Assembly (NCBI RefSeq): GCF_003268675.1
Contig: NZ_CP029378.1
Location: 1,674,001-1,738,000, forward strand
Length of the DNA stretch: 64,000 nucleotides
Direction of reading: 5' to 3'
From: Streptomyces bacillaris
Lineage (GTDB): Bacteria > Actinomycetota > Actinomycetes > Streptomycetales > Streptomycetaceae
Part shown: one piece after another, positions 42,117 through 51,353 of the stretch
How positions within the stretch are numbered: the stretch's first letter is position 1
How the letters are laid out: each line of letters begins with the position of its first letter
Made by a program: the position numbers and the translations under genes
Notes under the pieces: generated by a model
What the model saw: only the letters and a program-made list of their open reading frames with translations
What the model was told of the DNA's origin: nothing
Databases searched by the model: none

Positions 42117-42787
42117 TCCAGGTCCTGATCGTGGACGACGACGTCCGGGTGGCGGGCATCAACGCCGCGTACGTCGCCAAGGTCCCCGGCTTCCGGGTGG
42201 CCGCCCAGGCCCACTCGGCGGCGCAGGCACTGGCCGTGGTCGAGGAGGTGCCGGTGGACCTGATCCTGCTGGACCACTACCTCCCGGACCGCAACGGCCT
42301 CGCCGTCGTACGGGAGCTGCGCCGGCTGGGCCGCCAGGTGGACGTGATCATGGTGACGGCCGCCCGTGATGTGGCGACCGTGCAGGACGCGATGCGGCAC
42401 GGCGCGCTCCAGTACCTGGTCAAGCCGTTCACGTACGCCGGTCTCCGCTCGAAGCTGACCGCGTACGCGGCGCTGCGCCGGACGCTCGACGGCGGCGGCG
42501 AGGCCGAACAGGCGGAGGTGGACCGGCTCTTCGGCGCCCTGTGGGCAGCGGGCGAGCCGGAACTGCCCAAGGGCCACTCCCCCACCACCGCCGAGCTGGT
42601 CCGGCGGGCGCTGCGGAACGCGGGCGCCCCGCTCTCCGCGCAGGAGATCGCGGAGAGCGCGGGGATGAGCCGGCAGACGGCCCAGCGCTATCTGAAGCTG
42701 CTGGAGCGGACGGGAAAGGTCCGGCTGACGCTGCGGTACGGCGAGACGGGCCGCCCGGAGCACCGGTACACGTGGGCGGCGGGCTGA
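42113..42787 (+). CDS. response regulator, CitB/DcuR family
   Basis: 224 residues starting with the GTG in GTGA (42113-42116), overlapping its kinase gene by 4 nt. The receiver begins IQVLIVDDDVRVAGINAAYV, with LILLDHYLPDRNG (phospho-Asp) and YLVKPFTYAGL. The C-terminal region LSAQEIAESAGMSRQTAQRYLKLLERTGKV is a winged-helix DNA-binding domain as in DcuR. By context it probably controls carboxylate transport, perhaps the nearby symporter. Confidence 0.92.
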   Translation: MIQVLIVDDDVRVAGINAAYVAKVPGFRVAAQAHSAAQALAVVEEVPVDLILLDHYLPDRNGLAVVRELRRLGRQVDVIMVTAARDVATVQDAMRHGALQYLVKPFTYAGLRSKLTAYAALRRTLDGGGEAEQAEVDRLFGALWAAGEPELPKGHSPTTAELVRRALRNAGAPLSAQEIAESAGMSRQTAQRYLKLLERTGKVRLTLRYGETGRPEHRYTWAAG

Positions 42788-42889
42788 GGCGCCCGGGGCC
42801 GGGGAGCCACGCCGCCCCACTCCCGTACGCCACGCTCCTGCGCCACCCGCGTACGTCCCTGCATCGCCCCGCCCCCGTACGTCACGCCT

Positions 42890-44482
42890 CTACGCCGCCC
42901 CCGCCCCCGTCAGCGCCCGGACCTCCGTCTCGGCGTGCTTGGCCTCGTCCGGCTTCTCGCGCGAGGTGACCGTGCCGAGCCACCCCGCCAGGAAGCCGAG
43001 CGGGATCGAGACGAGCCCCGGGTTCTCCAACGGGAAGAGCTGGAAGTCCATGCCTGGGAAGAGCGAGGTCGGGCTGCCCGAGACGACGGGTGAGACCACG
43101 ACCAGGACGACCGCCGGGACGAGTCCCCCGTACACCGCCCAGACCGCGCCCCGGGTGGTGAAGTTCCGCCAGAACAGGGCGTAGAGCAGGGCCGGAAGGT
43201 TGGCGGAGGCGGCCACGGCGAAGGCGAGGCCGACCAGGAAGGCCACGTTCAGGTTCTGCGCGAGCAGGCCGAGCGCGATGGCGACCGCCCCGATGACGGC
43301 GGCGGCGACCCGGGCGACGGCCACTTCGCCGTACGGCTTGCGCCCGGGGCGGCGGAGCGAGGCGTAGAGGTCGTGGGCGACGGAGGCCGAGGAGGCGAGC
43401 GTGATGCCCGCGACGACCGCGAGGATGGTGGCGAAGGCGATGGCGGCGACCACGGCGAAGAGGACCGTTCCGCCGGTGGACCCCTCACCGCCGCCGAGCA
43501 CCAGGGCCAGCAGCGGTACGGCGGTGTTCCCCGCCTCGTTGGAGGCGCGGACGTCGGCGGAGCCCACCAGGGCGGCGGCGCCGAAGCCGAGCACGATCGT
43601 CATCAGGTAGAAGCTGCCGATGAGGCCGATGGACCAGACGACGGACCGGCGCGCGGCGCGGGCGGTGGGCACGGTGTAGAAGCGGGCCAGGATGTGCGGC
43701 AGCCCCGCCGTGCCGAGGACGAGCGCGACGCCCAGGCTGATGAAGTCGAACCGGGAGATCCAGTCGCCGCCGTAGCGCAGGCCGGGGGCGAGGAAGTCCT
43801 GGCCGTGGCCACTGCGTTCGGCGGCGGTGTTGAGCAGGTTGTTGACGTCGCCGCGGAAGTGCAGCAGGACGAGCACGGTGAGGGCGACGGCCCCGCCCAT
43901 CAGCAGCACGGCCTTGACGATCTGGATCCAGGTGGTGGCCCGCATCCCGCCGAAGGAGACGTAGACGACCATCAGCGCGCCGACGCCGACCACGGTCCAT
44001 GAGCGGGCCGCACCGCTCGTCCCGCCGAGCAGCAGGGCCACCAGGGAGCCCGCGCCGACCATCTGGGCGACCAGGTAGAGCACCGAGACGGTGACGGAGG
44101 AGGTGCCGAGCGCGGTACGGACCGGGCGCTCGGCCATCCGGGCGGCGACCACGTCCGCGAGGGTGAACCGGCCGCAGTTGCGGACGAGTTCGGCGACCAG
44201 CAGCAGGACGACGAGCCAGGCGACCAGGAAGCCGACCGAGTAGAGCATGCCGTCGTAGCCGTAGAGGGCGATCAGCCCGGAGATGCCGAGGAAGGAGGCG
44301 GCGGACATGTAGTCGCCCGCGATGGCGAATCCGTTCTCCATGGGCGAGAACAGGCGCCCTCCGGCGTAGAACTCCTCGGCGGAGCCCTGCCGGTTGCGGC
44401 TGACCCAGGTGGTGATGAAGAGGGTCACCGCGATGAACGCGCAGAACAGCAGCAGGGCGAGTGTCTGGTGGTCGCCTCTCAC
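42890..44482 (-). CDS. sodium/solute symporter (SSS family), cation-acetate symporter type
   Basis: 530 residues from a GTG at 44482, with GGGAGGG upstream. About 13 membrane helices are visible. The Na+-binding signatures are typical of SSS proteins (YAGGRLFSPMENGFAIAGDYMSAASFLGISGL; YVSFGGMRATTWIQIVKAVLL; LGTAGLPHILARFYTVPTARAARRSV). The GDYMSAASFLG motif is that of ActP-type acetate/monocarboxylate symporters. The start overlaps the DUF485 gene's stop by 4 nt, and DUF485 proteins accompany ActP. It probably imports acetate or another short carboxylate with Na+. Confidence 0.9.
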   Translation of the reverse strand: MRGDHQTLALLLFCAFIAVTLFITTWVSRNRQGSAEEFYAGGRLFSPMENGFAIAGDYMSAASFLGISGLIALYGYDGMLYSVGFLVAWLVVLLLVAELVRNCGRFTLADVVAARMAERPVRTALGTSSVTVSVLYLVAQMVGAGSLVALLLGGTSGAARSWTVVGVGALMVVYVSFGGMRATTWIQIVKAVLLMGGAVALTVLVLLHFRGDVNNLLNTAAERSGHGQDFLAPGLRYGGDWISRFDFISLGVALVLGTAGLPHILARFYTVPTARAARRSVVWSIGLIGSFYLMTIVLGFGAAALVGSADVRASNEAGNTAVPLLALVLGGGEGSTGGTVLFAVVAAIAFATILAVVAGITLASSASVAHDLYASLRRPGRKPYGEVAVARVAAAVIGAVAIALGLLAQNLNVAFLVGLAFAVAASANLPALLYALFWRNFTTRGAVWAVYGGLVPAVVLVVVSPVVSGSPTSLFPGMDFQLFPLENPGLVSIPLGFLAGWLGTVTSREKPDEAKHAETEVRALTGAGAA

Positions 44483-44979
44483 CGTACGGGCCCTCCCGCC
44501 TGCTGCCCCGGCAGCCCTCGCGTCAGCTCCTGGGTGTCCCACCGCAGATCGAGCGCGGCCCGGTCCCTGCGCAGCCGTGCGTGACGGGCGTAGGCCCAGG
44601 TGAGGAGGAAGGTGGTGAGGAACTGGCCGAGCCCCGCCACCATCGCCACGTTGACCGCTCCGGCGACCGGGCGGGCCATCAGCCCGGGCGCGGTGGTGGC
44701 CGCGACGACGTACGCGAGGTACCAGAGGAGGAAGGCGAGGGCGGCGGGCACCACGAAGCGGCGGTAGCGGCGGCGCACCTCGCGGAAGGCCTCGCTCCGG
44801 TGCACCTCCAGATAGATTTCGGCCACCCCGGGCGCCGGTCGCGGCCCACCGGGGCTAGGCGCACCGCCGTCCGCCGCGCCGTCCCGCCCGTCCTCCTCGT
44901 CCCAGCCCGCGGCCGACGCCTCGTACCACGGGTCGTCGAACCGCACTCCCGCGGCCGTCGGCCCTGCTTCCTTCTCCAC
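44479..44979 (-). CDS. DUF485 family membrane protein, partner of the symporter
   Basis: 166 residues from a GTG at 44979 (VEKEAGPTAAGVRFDDPWYE), with AAGGGAG 8 nt upstream. A disordered N-terminus precedes VHRSEAFREVRRRYRRFVVPAALAFLLWYLAYV, the conserved DUF485 core, and a second membrane helix (VAMVAGLGQFLTTFLLTWAYARHA). YjcH-like DUF485 proteins are coexpressed with ActP. It lies upstream of and overlaps the symporter gene. An earlier in-frame ATG at 45072 is less well supported. Confidence 0.88.
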   Translation of the reverse strand: MEKEAGPTAAGVRFDDPWYEASAAGWDEEDGRDGAADGGAPSPGGPRPAPGVAEIYLEVHRSEAFREVRRRYRRFVVPAALAFLLWYLAYVVAATTAPGLMARPVAGAVNVAMVAGLGQFLTTFLLTWAYARHARLRRDRAALDLRWDTQELTRGLPGQQAGGPVR

Positions 44980-45127
44980 CGAGCAACTCCCTTGTCCACG
45001 GACCTTTTCGGCCGCGTGGCCCACGATGGGCGGTGGCGGAAGCCCGGGAGCGGGCCATTCGCCCGAATTCACCTCTTCAGGTGACAGAAGTCCCGAACGG
45101 CAGCGCTACGGACCGCGGAACGACAGC

Positions 45128-45165
45128 GGCTCCCGCCCTCCCGGTGGTGCGGGAGGACGGGAGCC
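45128..45165 (-). terminator. terminator hairpin downstream of parE
   Basis: 16-nt arms at 45128-45143 and 45150-45165 with one mismatch and a GTGGTG loop, just past the parE stop. It would also insulate the DUF485 promoter from parE transcription. Confidence 0.8.
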
Positions 45166-45188
45166 GGCCGGCCGTGCGGATCAGGCGG

Positions 45189-47315
45189 TCAGGCGTCGAT
45201 ACGGGAGCGGTCCAGGGTCGCCGCGGAGCTGGTGATGAACTCCTTGCGGGGCGCGACCTCGTTGCCCATCAGGAGGTCGAAGACCTGCTCGGCGGAGTCC
45301 AGGTCCCCGATGTTGATCCGGCGCAGGGTGCGGTGGCGCGGGTCCATCGTGGTCTCGGCCAGCTGGTCGGCGTCCATCTCACCGAGGCCCTTGTAGCGCT
45401 GGATGGACTCCTTGACGCGGATGTTCTTGCGCTGGAACTCCAGCAGCGTCTGGCGCAGCTCGCTGTCCGAGTACGTGTACACGTACTTTTCCTGGCCCTT
45501 CCTGGGCTGGACCAGCTCGATCCGGTGGAGCGGGGGCACGGCGGCGAAGACCCGTCCGGCCTCGACCATCGGGCGCATGTAGCGCTGGAAGAGGGTGAGC
45601 AGCAGCGTACGGATGTGGGAGCCGTCCACATCGGCGTCGGTCATCATGATGACCTTGCCGTAGCGGGCGGCGTCGATGTCGAAGGTCCGCCCGGACCCGG
45701 CTCCTATGACCTGGATGATGGCGCCGCACTCGGCGTTCTTCAGCATGTCCGAGACGGACGACTTCTGAACGTTGAGGATCTTGCCGCGGATCGGCAGGAG
45801 CGCCTGGAACTCGCTGTTCCGGGCCAGCTTGGCGGTGCCGAGCGCCGAGTCCCCCTCGACGATGAAGAGCTCGCTGCGCTCGACGTCGTCGCTGCGGCAG
45901 TCGGCGAGCTTGGCGGGGAGCGAGGAGGACTCCAGCGCGGTCTTGCGACGCTGGGCGTCCTTGTGCTGGCGGGCCGCGATCCGCGTACGGGCGGCGGCGA
46001 CGGCCTTCTCCAGGATCGCGCGGGCCTGGGCCTTGGCGTCCCGCTTGGTGGAGGTCAGGAACGCCTTCAGCTCCCGGGCGACCACGGCGGCGACGATCCG
46101 GTTGGCCGCCGAGGTGCCGAGCACCTCCTTGGTCTGCCCCTCGAACTGCGGCTCCGCCAGCCGTACGGTGACGACGGCGGTGAGCCCTTCGAGGGCGTCG
46201 TCCTTGACCACGTCGTCCTCGGCGACCCGGAGCAGCTTCGCGGAGCGGAGCGCTTCGTTCACCGTCTTGGTGAGCGAGCGCTCGAAGCCGGTGACGTGGG
46301 TGCCGCCCTTGGGGGTGGCGATGATGTTGACGAAGGACCTGATGGTGGTGTCGTAGCCGGTGCCCCAGCGCAGCGCGATGTCGACGCCCAGCTCACGGGT
46401 GACCTCGGTGGCGGTCATGTGGCCGCGGTCGTCGAGGACCGGGACGGTCTCCTTGAAGGTGCCGGTGCCGGTCAGCCGCTGGACGTCGCAGACGGCCTTG
46501 TCCTGCGCCAGGTACTCGCAGAACTCGCTGATGCCGCCGTCGAAGCGGAACGTCTCCTCCGTCTTGCCCTCGCCGTCGATCCCCCGCTCGTCGCGGACGA
46601 TGATCGTGAGGCCGGGGACGAGGAAGGCGGTCTGGCGGGCCCGCTGGTGGAGCGTCTCCAGGTTGAGCTTGGCGTCCTTGAGGAAGATCTGCCGGTCCGC
46701 CCAGTACCGCACCCGGGTACCGGTACGGGTCTTGGGGACCCGCTTGCCCTTGCGGAGGCCGTTGGCCGGGTCGAAGGGGCTGTCGGGGCCCTGCTCGGTG
46801 AACATGCCCGGTACGCCGCGCCGGAAGCTGATGGAGTGGGTCGCGCTGCTGCGGTCGACCTCGACGTCCAGCCGGGCGGAGAGGGCGTTGACCACGGAGG
46901 CGCCGACGCCGTGGAGGCCGCCGGAGGCGGCGTAGGAGCCGCCCCCGAACTTGCCGCCGGCGTGCAGCTTGGTCATGACGACCTCGACGCCGGAGAGGCC
47001 GGTCTTGGGCTCCACGTCCACGGGGATGCCGCGGCCGTTGTCCCGGACCTCCACGGAGGCGTCGTCGTGGAGGATGACCTCGATCAGGTCGCAGTGACCG
47101 CCCAGGGCCTCGTCGACGGAGTTGTCGATGATCTCCCAGAGGCAGTGCATGAGGCCACGGCTGTCGGTGGACCCGATGTACATCCCGGGGCGCTTGCGGA
47201 CCGCCTCGAGCCCTTCGAGGACGAGGAGGTGCCGCGCGGTGTAGTTGGAGCTGTCCCGGTCGCCGCCTGCTGCGGCCAGCATCGCGGTGGACGGCACGGA
47301 CGTTTCGGCGGTCAC
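45189..47315 (-). CDS. parE: DNA topoisomerase IV subunit B
   Basis: 708 residues from a GTG at 47315, with GAGGAG 8 nt upstream. The GHKL ATPase motifs are present: EIIDNSVDEA, VRDNGRGIPVD, GGLHGVGASVVNAL and QTKEVLG region. The TOPRIM domain has FIVEGDSALG and MMTDADVDGSHIRTLLL, then the C-terminal QRYKGLGEMDADQLAETTMDP. It hydrolyses ATP to drive strand passage with ParC, acting in decatenation. Streptomyces is known to have separated parE and parC loci near hrdB, as here. Confidence 0.95.
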   Translation of the reverse strand: MTAETSVPSTAMLAAAGGDRDSSNYTARHLLVLEGLEAVRKRPGMYIGSTDSRGLMHCLWEIIDNSVDEALGGHCDLIEVILHDDASVEVRDNGRGIPVDVEPKTGLSGVEVVMTKLHAGGKFGGGSYAASGGLHGVGASVVNALSARLDVEVDRSSATHSISFRRGVPGMFTEQGPDSPFDPANGLRKGKRVPKTRTGTRVRYWADRQIFLKDAKLNLETLHQRARQTAFLVPGLTIIVRDERGIDGEGKTEETFRFDGGISEFCEYLAQDKAVCDVQRLTGTGTFKETVPVLDDRGHMTATEVTRELGVDIALRWGTGYDTTIRSFVNIIATPKGGTHVTGFERSLTKTVNEALRSAKLLRVAEDDVVKDDALEGLTAVVTVRLAEPQFEGQTKEVLGTSAANRIVAAVVARELKAFLTSTKRDAKAQARAILEKAVAAARTRIAARQHKDAQRRKTALESSSLPAKLADCRSDDVERSELFIVEGDSALGTAKLARNSEFQALLPIRGKILNVQKSSVSDMLKNAECGAIIQVIGAGSGRTFDIDAARYGKVIMMTDADVDGSHIRTLLLTLFQRYMRPMVEAGRVFAAVPPLHRIELVQPRKGQEKYVYTYSDSELRQTLLEFQRKNIRVKESIQRYKGLGEMDADQLAETTMDPRHRTLRRINIGDLDSAEQVFDLLMGNEVAPRKEFITSSAATLDRSRIDA

Positions 47316-47762
47316 GCGGTTCGCTCCTCGCTGAATTTCATCTGGGCCCCATGTGGGTATCACGGTCGGCTTCGGTTGCCGCTGAGAGCCTACAGAGGCC
47401 TGGTAGAGCGGTTGTAACGCCACCCTCGGGGAATCCTCATGCTAGTCGAGCTTCATCCGGGCTCGCATGGATGTTCGATCATTCGTCGGAGTGACGTGCA
47501 CATCACGTTCCCTTCGAGGCATGAACCATTTAGGCTCCGGGCACGTCCTCATGAACAAACCGGCAAGCCGGCCGGCGGGACCCACCCCCAAGACAAGCAA
47601 TGCGAAACCGTAGCGCTCCGCATACGGCACATTCGCCGCCAACCGGCAACTGACAGCCACACCGAGAAGAAGTTTCGAAGAAAAGCCACGAGCGGGAACG
47701 TTTTCGGCCTGGTTGGATGTTGACCCTGGTACGACAGCTCGTCGAGCTAGAGAAGAGGCGAC
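47316..47762. other. 447-bp divergent intergenic region upstream of parE
   Basis: No gene is supported. A near-perfect 16-bp palindrome, GTGACGTG-CACATCAC (47491-47506), differs at one base pair from complete symmetry and is a candidate operator. A short A/T-rich patch at 47660-47700 is a candidate promoter region. The spacing between GTGA and TCAC (8 bp) excludes a standard CRP site. Confidence 0.45.
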
Positions 47763-47993
47763 GTGACTACTGTTCTGACCCCCGCGAGCCCGCTGACCGC
47801 AGCAGACCGCTGTGACCGTTGCGGCGCCCAGGCCTATCTGCGCGTCGTCCTGATCAGCGGCGGTGAACTGCTCTTCTGCGCCCACCACGGGCGCAAGTTC
47901 GAGCCGGAACTCAAGAAGATCGCCGCGGAAATACAGGATGAGACGGATCGGCTGACCGCCGTGCAGGCGACCGCAGCCGACGAGGACCGCTGA
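47763..47993 (+). CDS. DUF7455 family small zinc-binding-like protein
   Basis: 76 residues from a GTG at 47763, with AGAAGAGG about 5 nt upstream. The N-terminal CDRCGAQAYLRVVL and later LLFCAHHGRKFEPEL give a CxxC...CxxH pattern that likely binds zinc. The tail is an acidic helix. Such proteins are conserved in actinobacteria with unknown function. It is divergent from parE. Confidence 0.88.
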   Translation: MTTVLTPASPLTAADRCDRCGAQAYLRVVLISGGELLFCAHHGRKFEPELKKIAAEIQDETDRLTAVQATAADEDR

Positions 47994-48040
47994 CACCTCG
48001 CATCCACGACGAGCCAGGGGCCGGTCCAGGACCGGCCGAC

Positions 48041-48071
48041 GGGCGGCACCCCCACCACCGGGGTGCCGCCC
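48041..48071 (+). terminator. terminator hairpin after the DUF7455 gene
   Basis: Perfect 12-nt arms (48041-48052 and 48060-48071) with a 7-nt loop, 48 nt past the stop codon. Confidence 0.8.
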
Positions 48072-48299
48072 GTTCTCGTCGTCCGGGGGAACGCTCCGTA
48101 GGACGGCGGACTCTCTCCGTATACGGCCGCCGTACGGTGTGAGCACGAGCCTTCCCCGTACGCGAAGCCTCCCCGCACGCGAGAAACCTCCCCGCAGGCG
48201 GGCCGCCGCCGTGCGCGGTCGAGGGGCCCACCGTGCGCGGCCCCTCGCCCGCGCACGGGCCTCTCCCCGGACCCCGCCTGGTCAGCCGTCCCCGCCCCC

Positions 48300-49130
48300 T
48301 CAGATACGCCCCTCCGCCCACTTCACGGCGGCCGAGACCCGGGTGTACACCCCGGGGCTGCCCGGGCGCCCGCAGCCGCTCCCCCAGGAGACCAGGCCGA
48401 TGAGCCGCCCACGGGCCACCAGCGGCCCGCCGCTGTCGCCCTGGCACGCATCCCGCCCGCCCCTCGGATCGCCCGCACAGAGCATCCCTGAGGCGTCGTA
48501 CGTACCCTCCCGGCCGCCCGGGTAGGCGCGGGCGCACTCGGCGTCGGGCAGGACCTGGACGCGGGCGGAGCGCAGCACCGAGGAGTACGTACCGGCCCCG
48601 GTCGTGTCCCCCCACCCGTAGACCGCCGCTCCTGTACCGGCCCGGTACGCCTCGTCCCCGGCCCGGGCCATGGGGATCACGCTGCTCCTCGGCAGCGCCC
48701 GGGAGAGGGTGAGCACCGCGAGGTCCCCGGCGTTGGTGTCGGGGTCGTACGCCGGATTGACCCAGACCCCCCGGACCGGGATCTCCTGGCCGGTCGTCTC
48801 GCTCAGCCGCTCCCGTCCGGCGATGACACGCAGGTCCCTCACCCGGCTCACGGGCCCGCCGAGCGCCTCTTCACCCAGACAGTGGGCGACCGTCAGGACC
48901 TTCGTCGGCGCCACGACGACACCGCCGCAGAACTGGCCCGAGCGCGCTCCCCCGAACCGGTCCCGGCTCGACAGCGCCACCGCCCAGGGACTGTCCGCCA
49001 CGGGCGCGGGCTGGCCGCCGACGACGACGCTGTCCGCGGCCGCCGGGAGCGGCGCGGCGAGCGGCGTGACGACGGCCGCGGCGGTCAGGGCGAGGACCCC
49101 GGTCAGGGCACGGACGACGGGACGGGGCAT
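48300..49130 (-). CDS. secreted trypsin-like serine protease
   Basis: 276 residues from the ATG at 49130, with AGGAG 5 nt upstream. The signal peptide is MPRPVVRALTGVLALTAAAVV up to PAAADS. The mature S1A domain begins VVVGGQPAPVADSPWAVAL. The catalytic triad is His in TVAHC, Asp in NAGDLAVL and Ser in GDSGGP, with an Asp in RDACQGDSGG giving trypsin-like Lys/Arg preference. Six cysteines fit the S1 disulfides. It is exported and probably self-activated by removal of the short pro-part. Confidence 0.94.
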   Translation of the reverse strand: MPRPVVRALTGVLALTAAAVVTPLAAPLPAAADSVVVGGQPAPVADSPWAVALSSRDRFGGARSGQFCGGVVVAPTKVLTVAHCLGEEALGGPVSRVRDLRVIAGRERLSETTGQEIPVRGVWVNPAYDPDTNAGDLAVLTLSRALPRSSVIPMARAGDEAYRAGTGAAVYGWGDTTGAGTYSSVLRSARVQVLPDAECARAYPGGREGTYDASGMLCAGDPRGGRDACQGDSGGPLVARGRLIGLVSWGSGCGRPGSPGVYTRVSAAVKWAEGRI

Positions 49131-49209
49131 GGGGGCTCCTGACGCTGAGGTGGAAACGTTTCGCCCAGCGTGATCCAGCCCGTCCCCCTCCGCCCCCGTG
49201 GACACGCCG

Positions 49210-49241
49210 GAGGGCCCGGATCCCTGGGGATCCGGGCCCTC
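49210..49241 (-). terminator. terminator hairpin after hrdB
   Basis: Perfect 14-nt arms at 49210-49223 and 49228-49241 with a 4-nt loop, 26 nt past the hrdB stop. Confidence 0.85.
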
Positions 49242-49266
49242 ACCGGTGAATCTTCCGCCCTGTGTT

Positions 49267-50817
49267 CTAGTCCAGGTAGTCGCGCAGGACCTGGGAACGG
49301 GACGGGTGGCGGAGCTTCGACATCGTCTTCGACTCGATCTGGCGGATGCGCTCACGCGTCACGCCGTAGACCTTGCCGATCTCGTCCAGCGTCTTCGGCT
49401 GGCCGTCAGTGAGACCGAAGCGCATCGAGACCACGCCGGCCTCGCGCTCGGAGAGCGTGTCGAGGACCGAGTGCAGCTGCTCCTGGAGGAGCGTGAAGCT
49501 GACCGCGTCCGCCGGGACGACGGCCTCGGAGTCCTCGATGAGGTCACCGAACTCGCTGTCGCCGTCCTCGCCGAGCGGGGTGTGCAGCGAGATCGGCTCG
49601 CGGCCGTACTTCTGGACCTCGATGACCTTCTCGGGGGTCATGTCGAGCTCCTTGGCCAGCTCCTCCGGGGTGGGCTCACGGCCCAGGTCCTGGAGCATCT
49701 GGCGCTGGACGCGCGCGAGCTTGTTGATGACCTCGACCATGTGCACCGGGATACGGATGGTGCGGGCCTGGTCGGCCATGGCGCGGGTGATCGCCTGACG
49801 GATCCACCAGGTGGCGTACGTGGAGAACTTGTAGCCCTTGGTGTAGTCGAACTTCTCGACCGCGCGGATCAGACCGAGGTTGCCCTCCTGGATCAGGTCC
49901 AGGAAGAGCATGCCGCGGCCGGTGTAGCGCTTGGCCAGGGAGACCACCAGTCGGAGGTTGGCCTCCAGGAGGTGGTTCTTGGCGCGGCGGCCGTCCTCGG
50001 CGATGATCTCCAGCTCGCGCTTGAGCTTCGGCGCGAGCTTGTCGGCGTTGGCGAGCTTGTCCTCGGCGAAGAGACCGGCCTCGATGCGCTTGGCGAGCTC
50101 GACCTCCTGCTCGGCGTTGAGGAGGGGAACCTTGCCGATCTGCTTGAGGTAGTCCTTGACCGGGTCGGCGGTGGCGCCGGCGACGGCGACCTGCTGGGCA
50201 GGTGCGTCGTCCTCGTCGTCGTCGGAGAGGACGAAGCCCTTGTTCTCGCCCTCGGCCTCCTCTTCCTCGCCGCCCTTGCCCGCCTTGACCTCTTCGACGG
50301 CCTCGTCACCGTCGAGCAGCTCGTCGTCCTGCTTGCCGGACTTCTTCGCCGCCGTCTTCTTGGCCGCCGTCTTCTTCACGGCGGTCTTCTTGGCAGCCGT
50401 CTTCTTGGCTGCGGCCTTCTTCGCGGGGGCGGCCGCGACGGCGTCGTCGGCCGCCGCTTCCGCGCTCGTGGCCGCCGGGGCGGCGGTGGCCGCGACGGTC
50501 CGGGTCACGGTGGTCTTCGCCGCGACAGTCTTGGTGGCGGTGCGCTTGACCGGGCTCTTCGCTGCGACGCTCTTGCGGGCGCGTTTCGGCGACTCCGCGG
50601 CACTGACCATCAGCGTCACACCCTCTTCCTCGAGGATCTGGTTGAGGCTGCGCAGAACATTCTTCCACTGGGTTGGCGGAATCTGGTCAGCCTCGAAGGC
50701 CCGACGCACGTCATCGCCGGCGATCTGCCCATCAGCCTTTCCCCGCTCGATGAGCGCCATCACAGACTCGGACTCGGCGATCTCCGGCGGGAGCGTACGG
50801 GATGTGCTGGCCGACAC
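49267..50817 (-). CDS. hrdB: principal RNA polymerase sigma factor HrdB
   Basis: 516 residues from a GTG at 50817 ([31 protein letters not shown], the known HrdB N-terminus). An Ala/Lys-rich arm near 120-165 holds repeated TAAKK-like units ([19 protein letters not shown]), then an acidic region ([13 protein letters not shown]). Sigma-70 regions 1.2 to 4.2 are complete: [36 protein letters not shown], the -10 recognition [20 protein letters not shown] and the -35 recognition [15 protein letters not shown]. It directs housekeeping transcription. A promoter must lie in the roughly 300 bp upstream. Confidence 0.97.
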   Translation of the reverse strand: MSASTSRTLPPEIAESESVMALIERGKADGQIAGDDVRRAFEADQIPPTQWKNVLRSLNQILEEEGVTLMVSAAESPKRARKSVAAKSPVKRTATKTVAAKTTVTRTVAATAAPAATSAEAAADDAVAAAPAKKAAAKKTAAKKTAVKKTAAKKTAAKKSGKQDDELLDGDEAVEEVKAGKGGEEEEAEGENKGFVLSDDDEDDAPAQQVAVAGATADPVKDYLKQIGKVPLLNAEQEVELAKRIEAGLFAEDKLANADKLAPKLKRELEIIAEDGRRAKNHLLEANLRLVVSLAKRYTGRGMLFLDLIQEGNLGLIRAVEKFDYTKGYKFSTYATWWIRQAITRAMADQARTIRIPVHMVEVINKLARVQRQMLQDLGREPTPEELAKELDMTPEKVIEVQKYGREPISLHTPLGEDGDSEFGDLIEDSEAVVPADAVSFTLLQEQLHSVLDTLSEREAGVVSMRFGLTDGQPKTLDEIGKVYGVTRERIRQIESKTMSKLRHPSRSQVLRDYLD

Positions 50818-51080
50818 GAACAACCTCTCGGAACGATGGAAACGGCTTCCGGCCCTGCCCTGGGGAGGGCGGGAACCGACGTCCGCCGACTGGGGATGTC
50901 GCCGACGGCGCGGGTTTGGCCTCAGAACTGAACAGCGCACCCAAGGGCTGCTGTATTCCTTCCGCGGCGGTCACCTCTTAAGTCATCGCGCTGCTTCGAG
51001 GAGTGTTACGCCCAATCCGCGTGGCCCGAGTCACACCCCATTCGCGACGAACCGTGCCAGGACGGGCATCCCTCACCATT
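50818..51080. other. 263-bp upstream region of hrdB
   Basis: Non-coding, with the hrdB promoter. A minus-strand GGAAT at about 50959 is followed by GTT, but the spacing is 21 bp rather than the 18-19 bp of SigR promoters. An unusually A/T-rich spot (TCTTAAGTCAT at 50977-50987) is present. Confidence 0.4.
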
Positions 51081-51111
51081 GTGCCGCCGGACCCGTGCGG
51101 TCCGGCGGCAC
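51081..51111 (-). terminator. terminator-like hairpin, probably that of the FadR-type gene
   Basis: Perfect 13-nt arms at 51081-51093 and 51099-51111 with a 5-nt loop. The FadR-type gene stops at 51354 and a MITE-like element lies exactly between, suggesting the element inserted between gene and terminator. Confidence 0.75.
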
Positions 51112-51325
51112 AGGGCCTGTCGTCAGACTGCCGTCGTCGCCCGGAGGGCGGCCGCGCGGCGCATGGTGCGTGCGATCGCAAGGGGCCGGAATGGCCTTGG
51201 ATGGGGCCTCCCCCGCTCGAACTCAGTTGAGAGCTTGGGGAAAGGGCTACCAGGGCATTTCGGCAACGCCGCGAGCGTGCGTGCCAGGCGTCGCACGGCA
51301 GGCGGCAGTCTGACGACAGGCCCTG
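51111..51325. mobile_element. 215-bp MITE-like element with 23-bp perfect terminal inverted repeats
   Basis: The outer 23 bp are identical and inverted: 51111-51133 (CAGGGCCTGTCGTCAGACTG...) and 51303-51325. The interior has no ORF of note, but contains the Streptomyces-typical interspersed hairpin word around CCTCCCCCGCTCGAACTC...GAGAGCTTGGGG (51208-51240). No clear target-site duplication is seen. It resembles a non-autonomous transposon end pair that would depend on a transposase elsewhere. Confidence 0.85.
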
Positions 51326-51353
51326 GGCCTGTCCACCCCGGCCGTGGGCCGGG

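Noticed and set aside
47491..47506. GTGACGTGCACATCAC as a CRP site
   Set aside because: The spacing between GTGA and TCAC is 8 bp, so it does not fit the CRP consensus.
50950..51000. Possible SigR-type promoter (GGAAT...GTT) upstream of hrdB
   Set aside because: The spacing is 21 bp, not the 18-19 bp of known SigR promoters.
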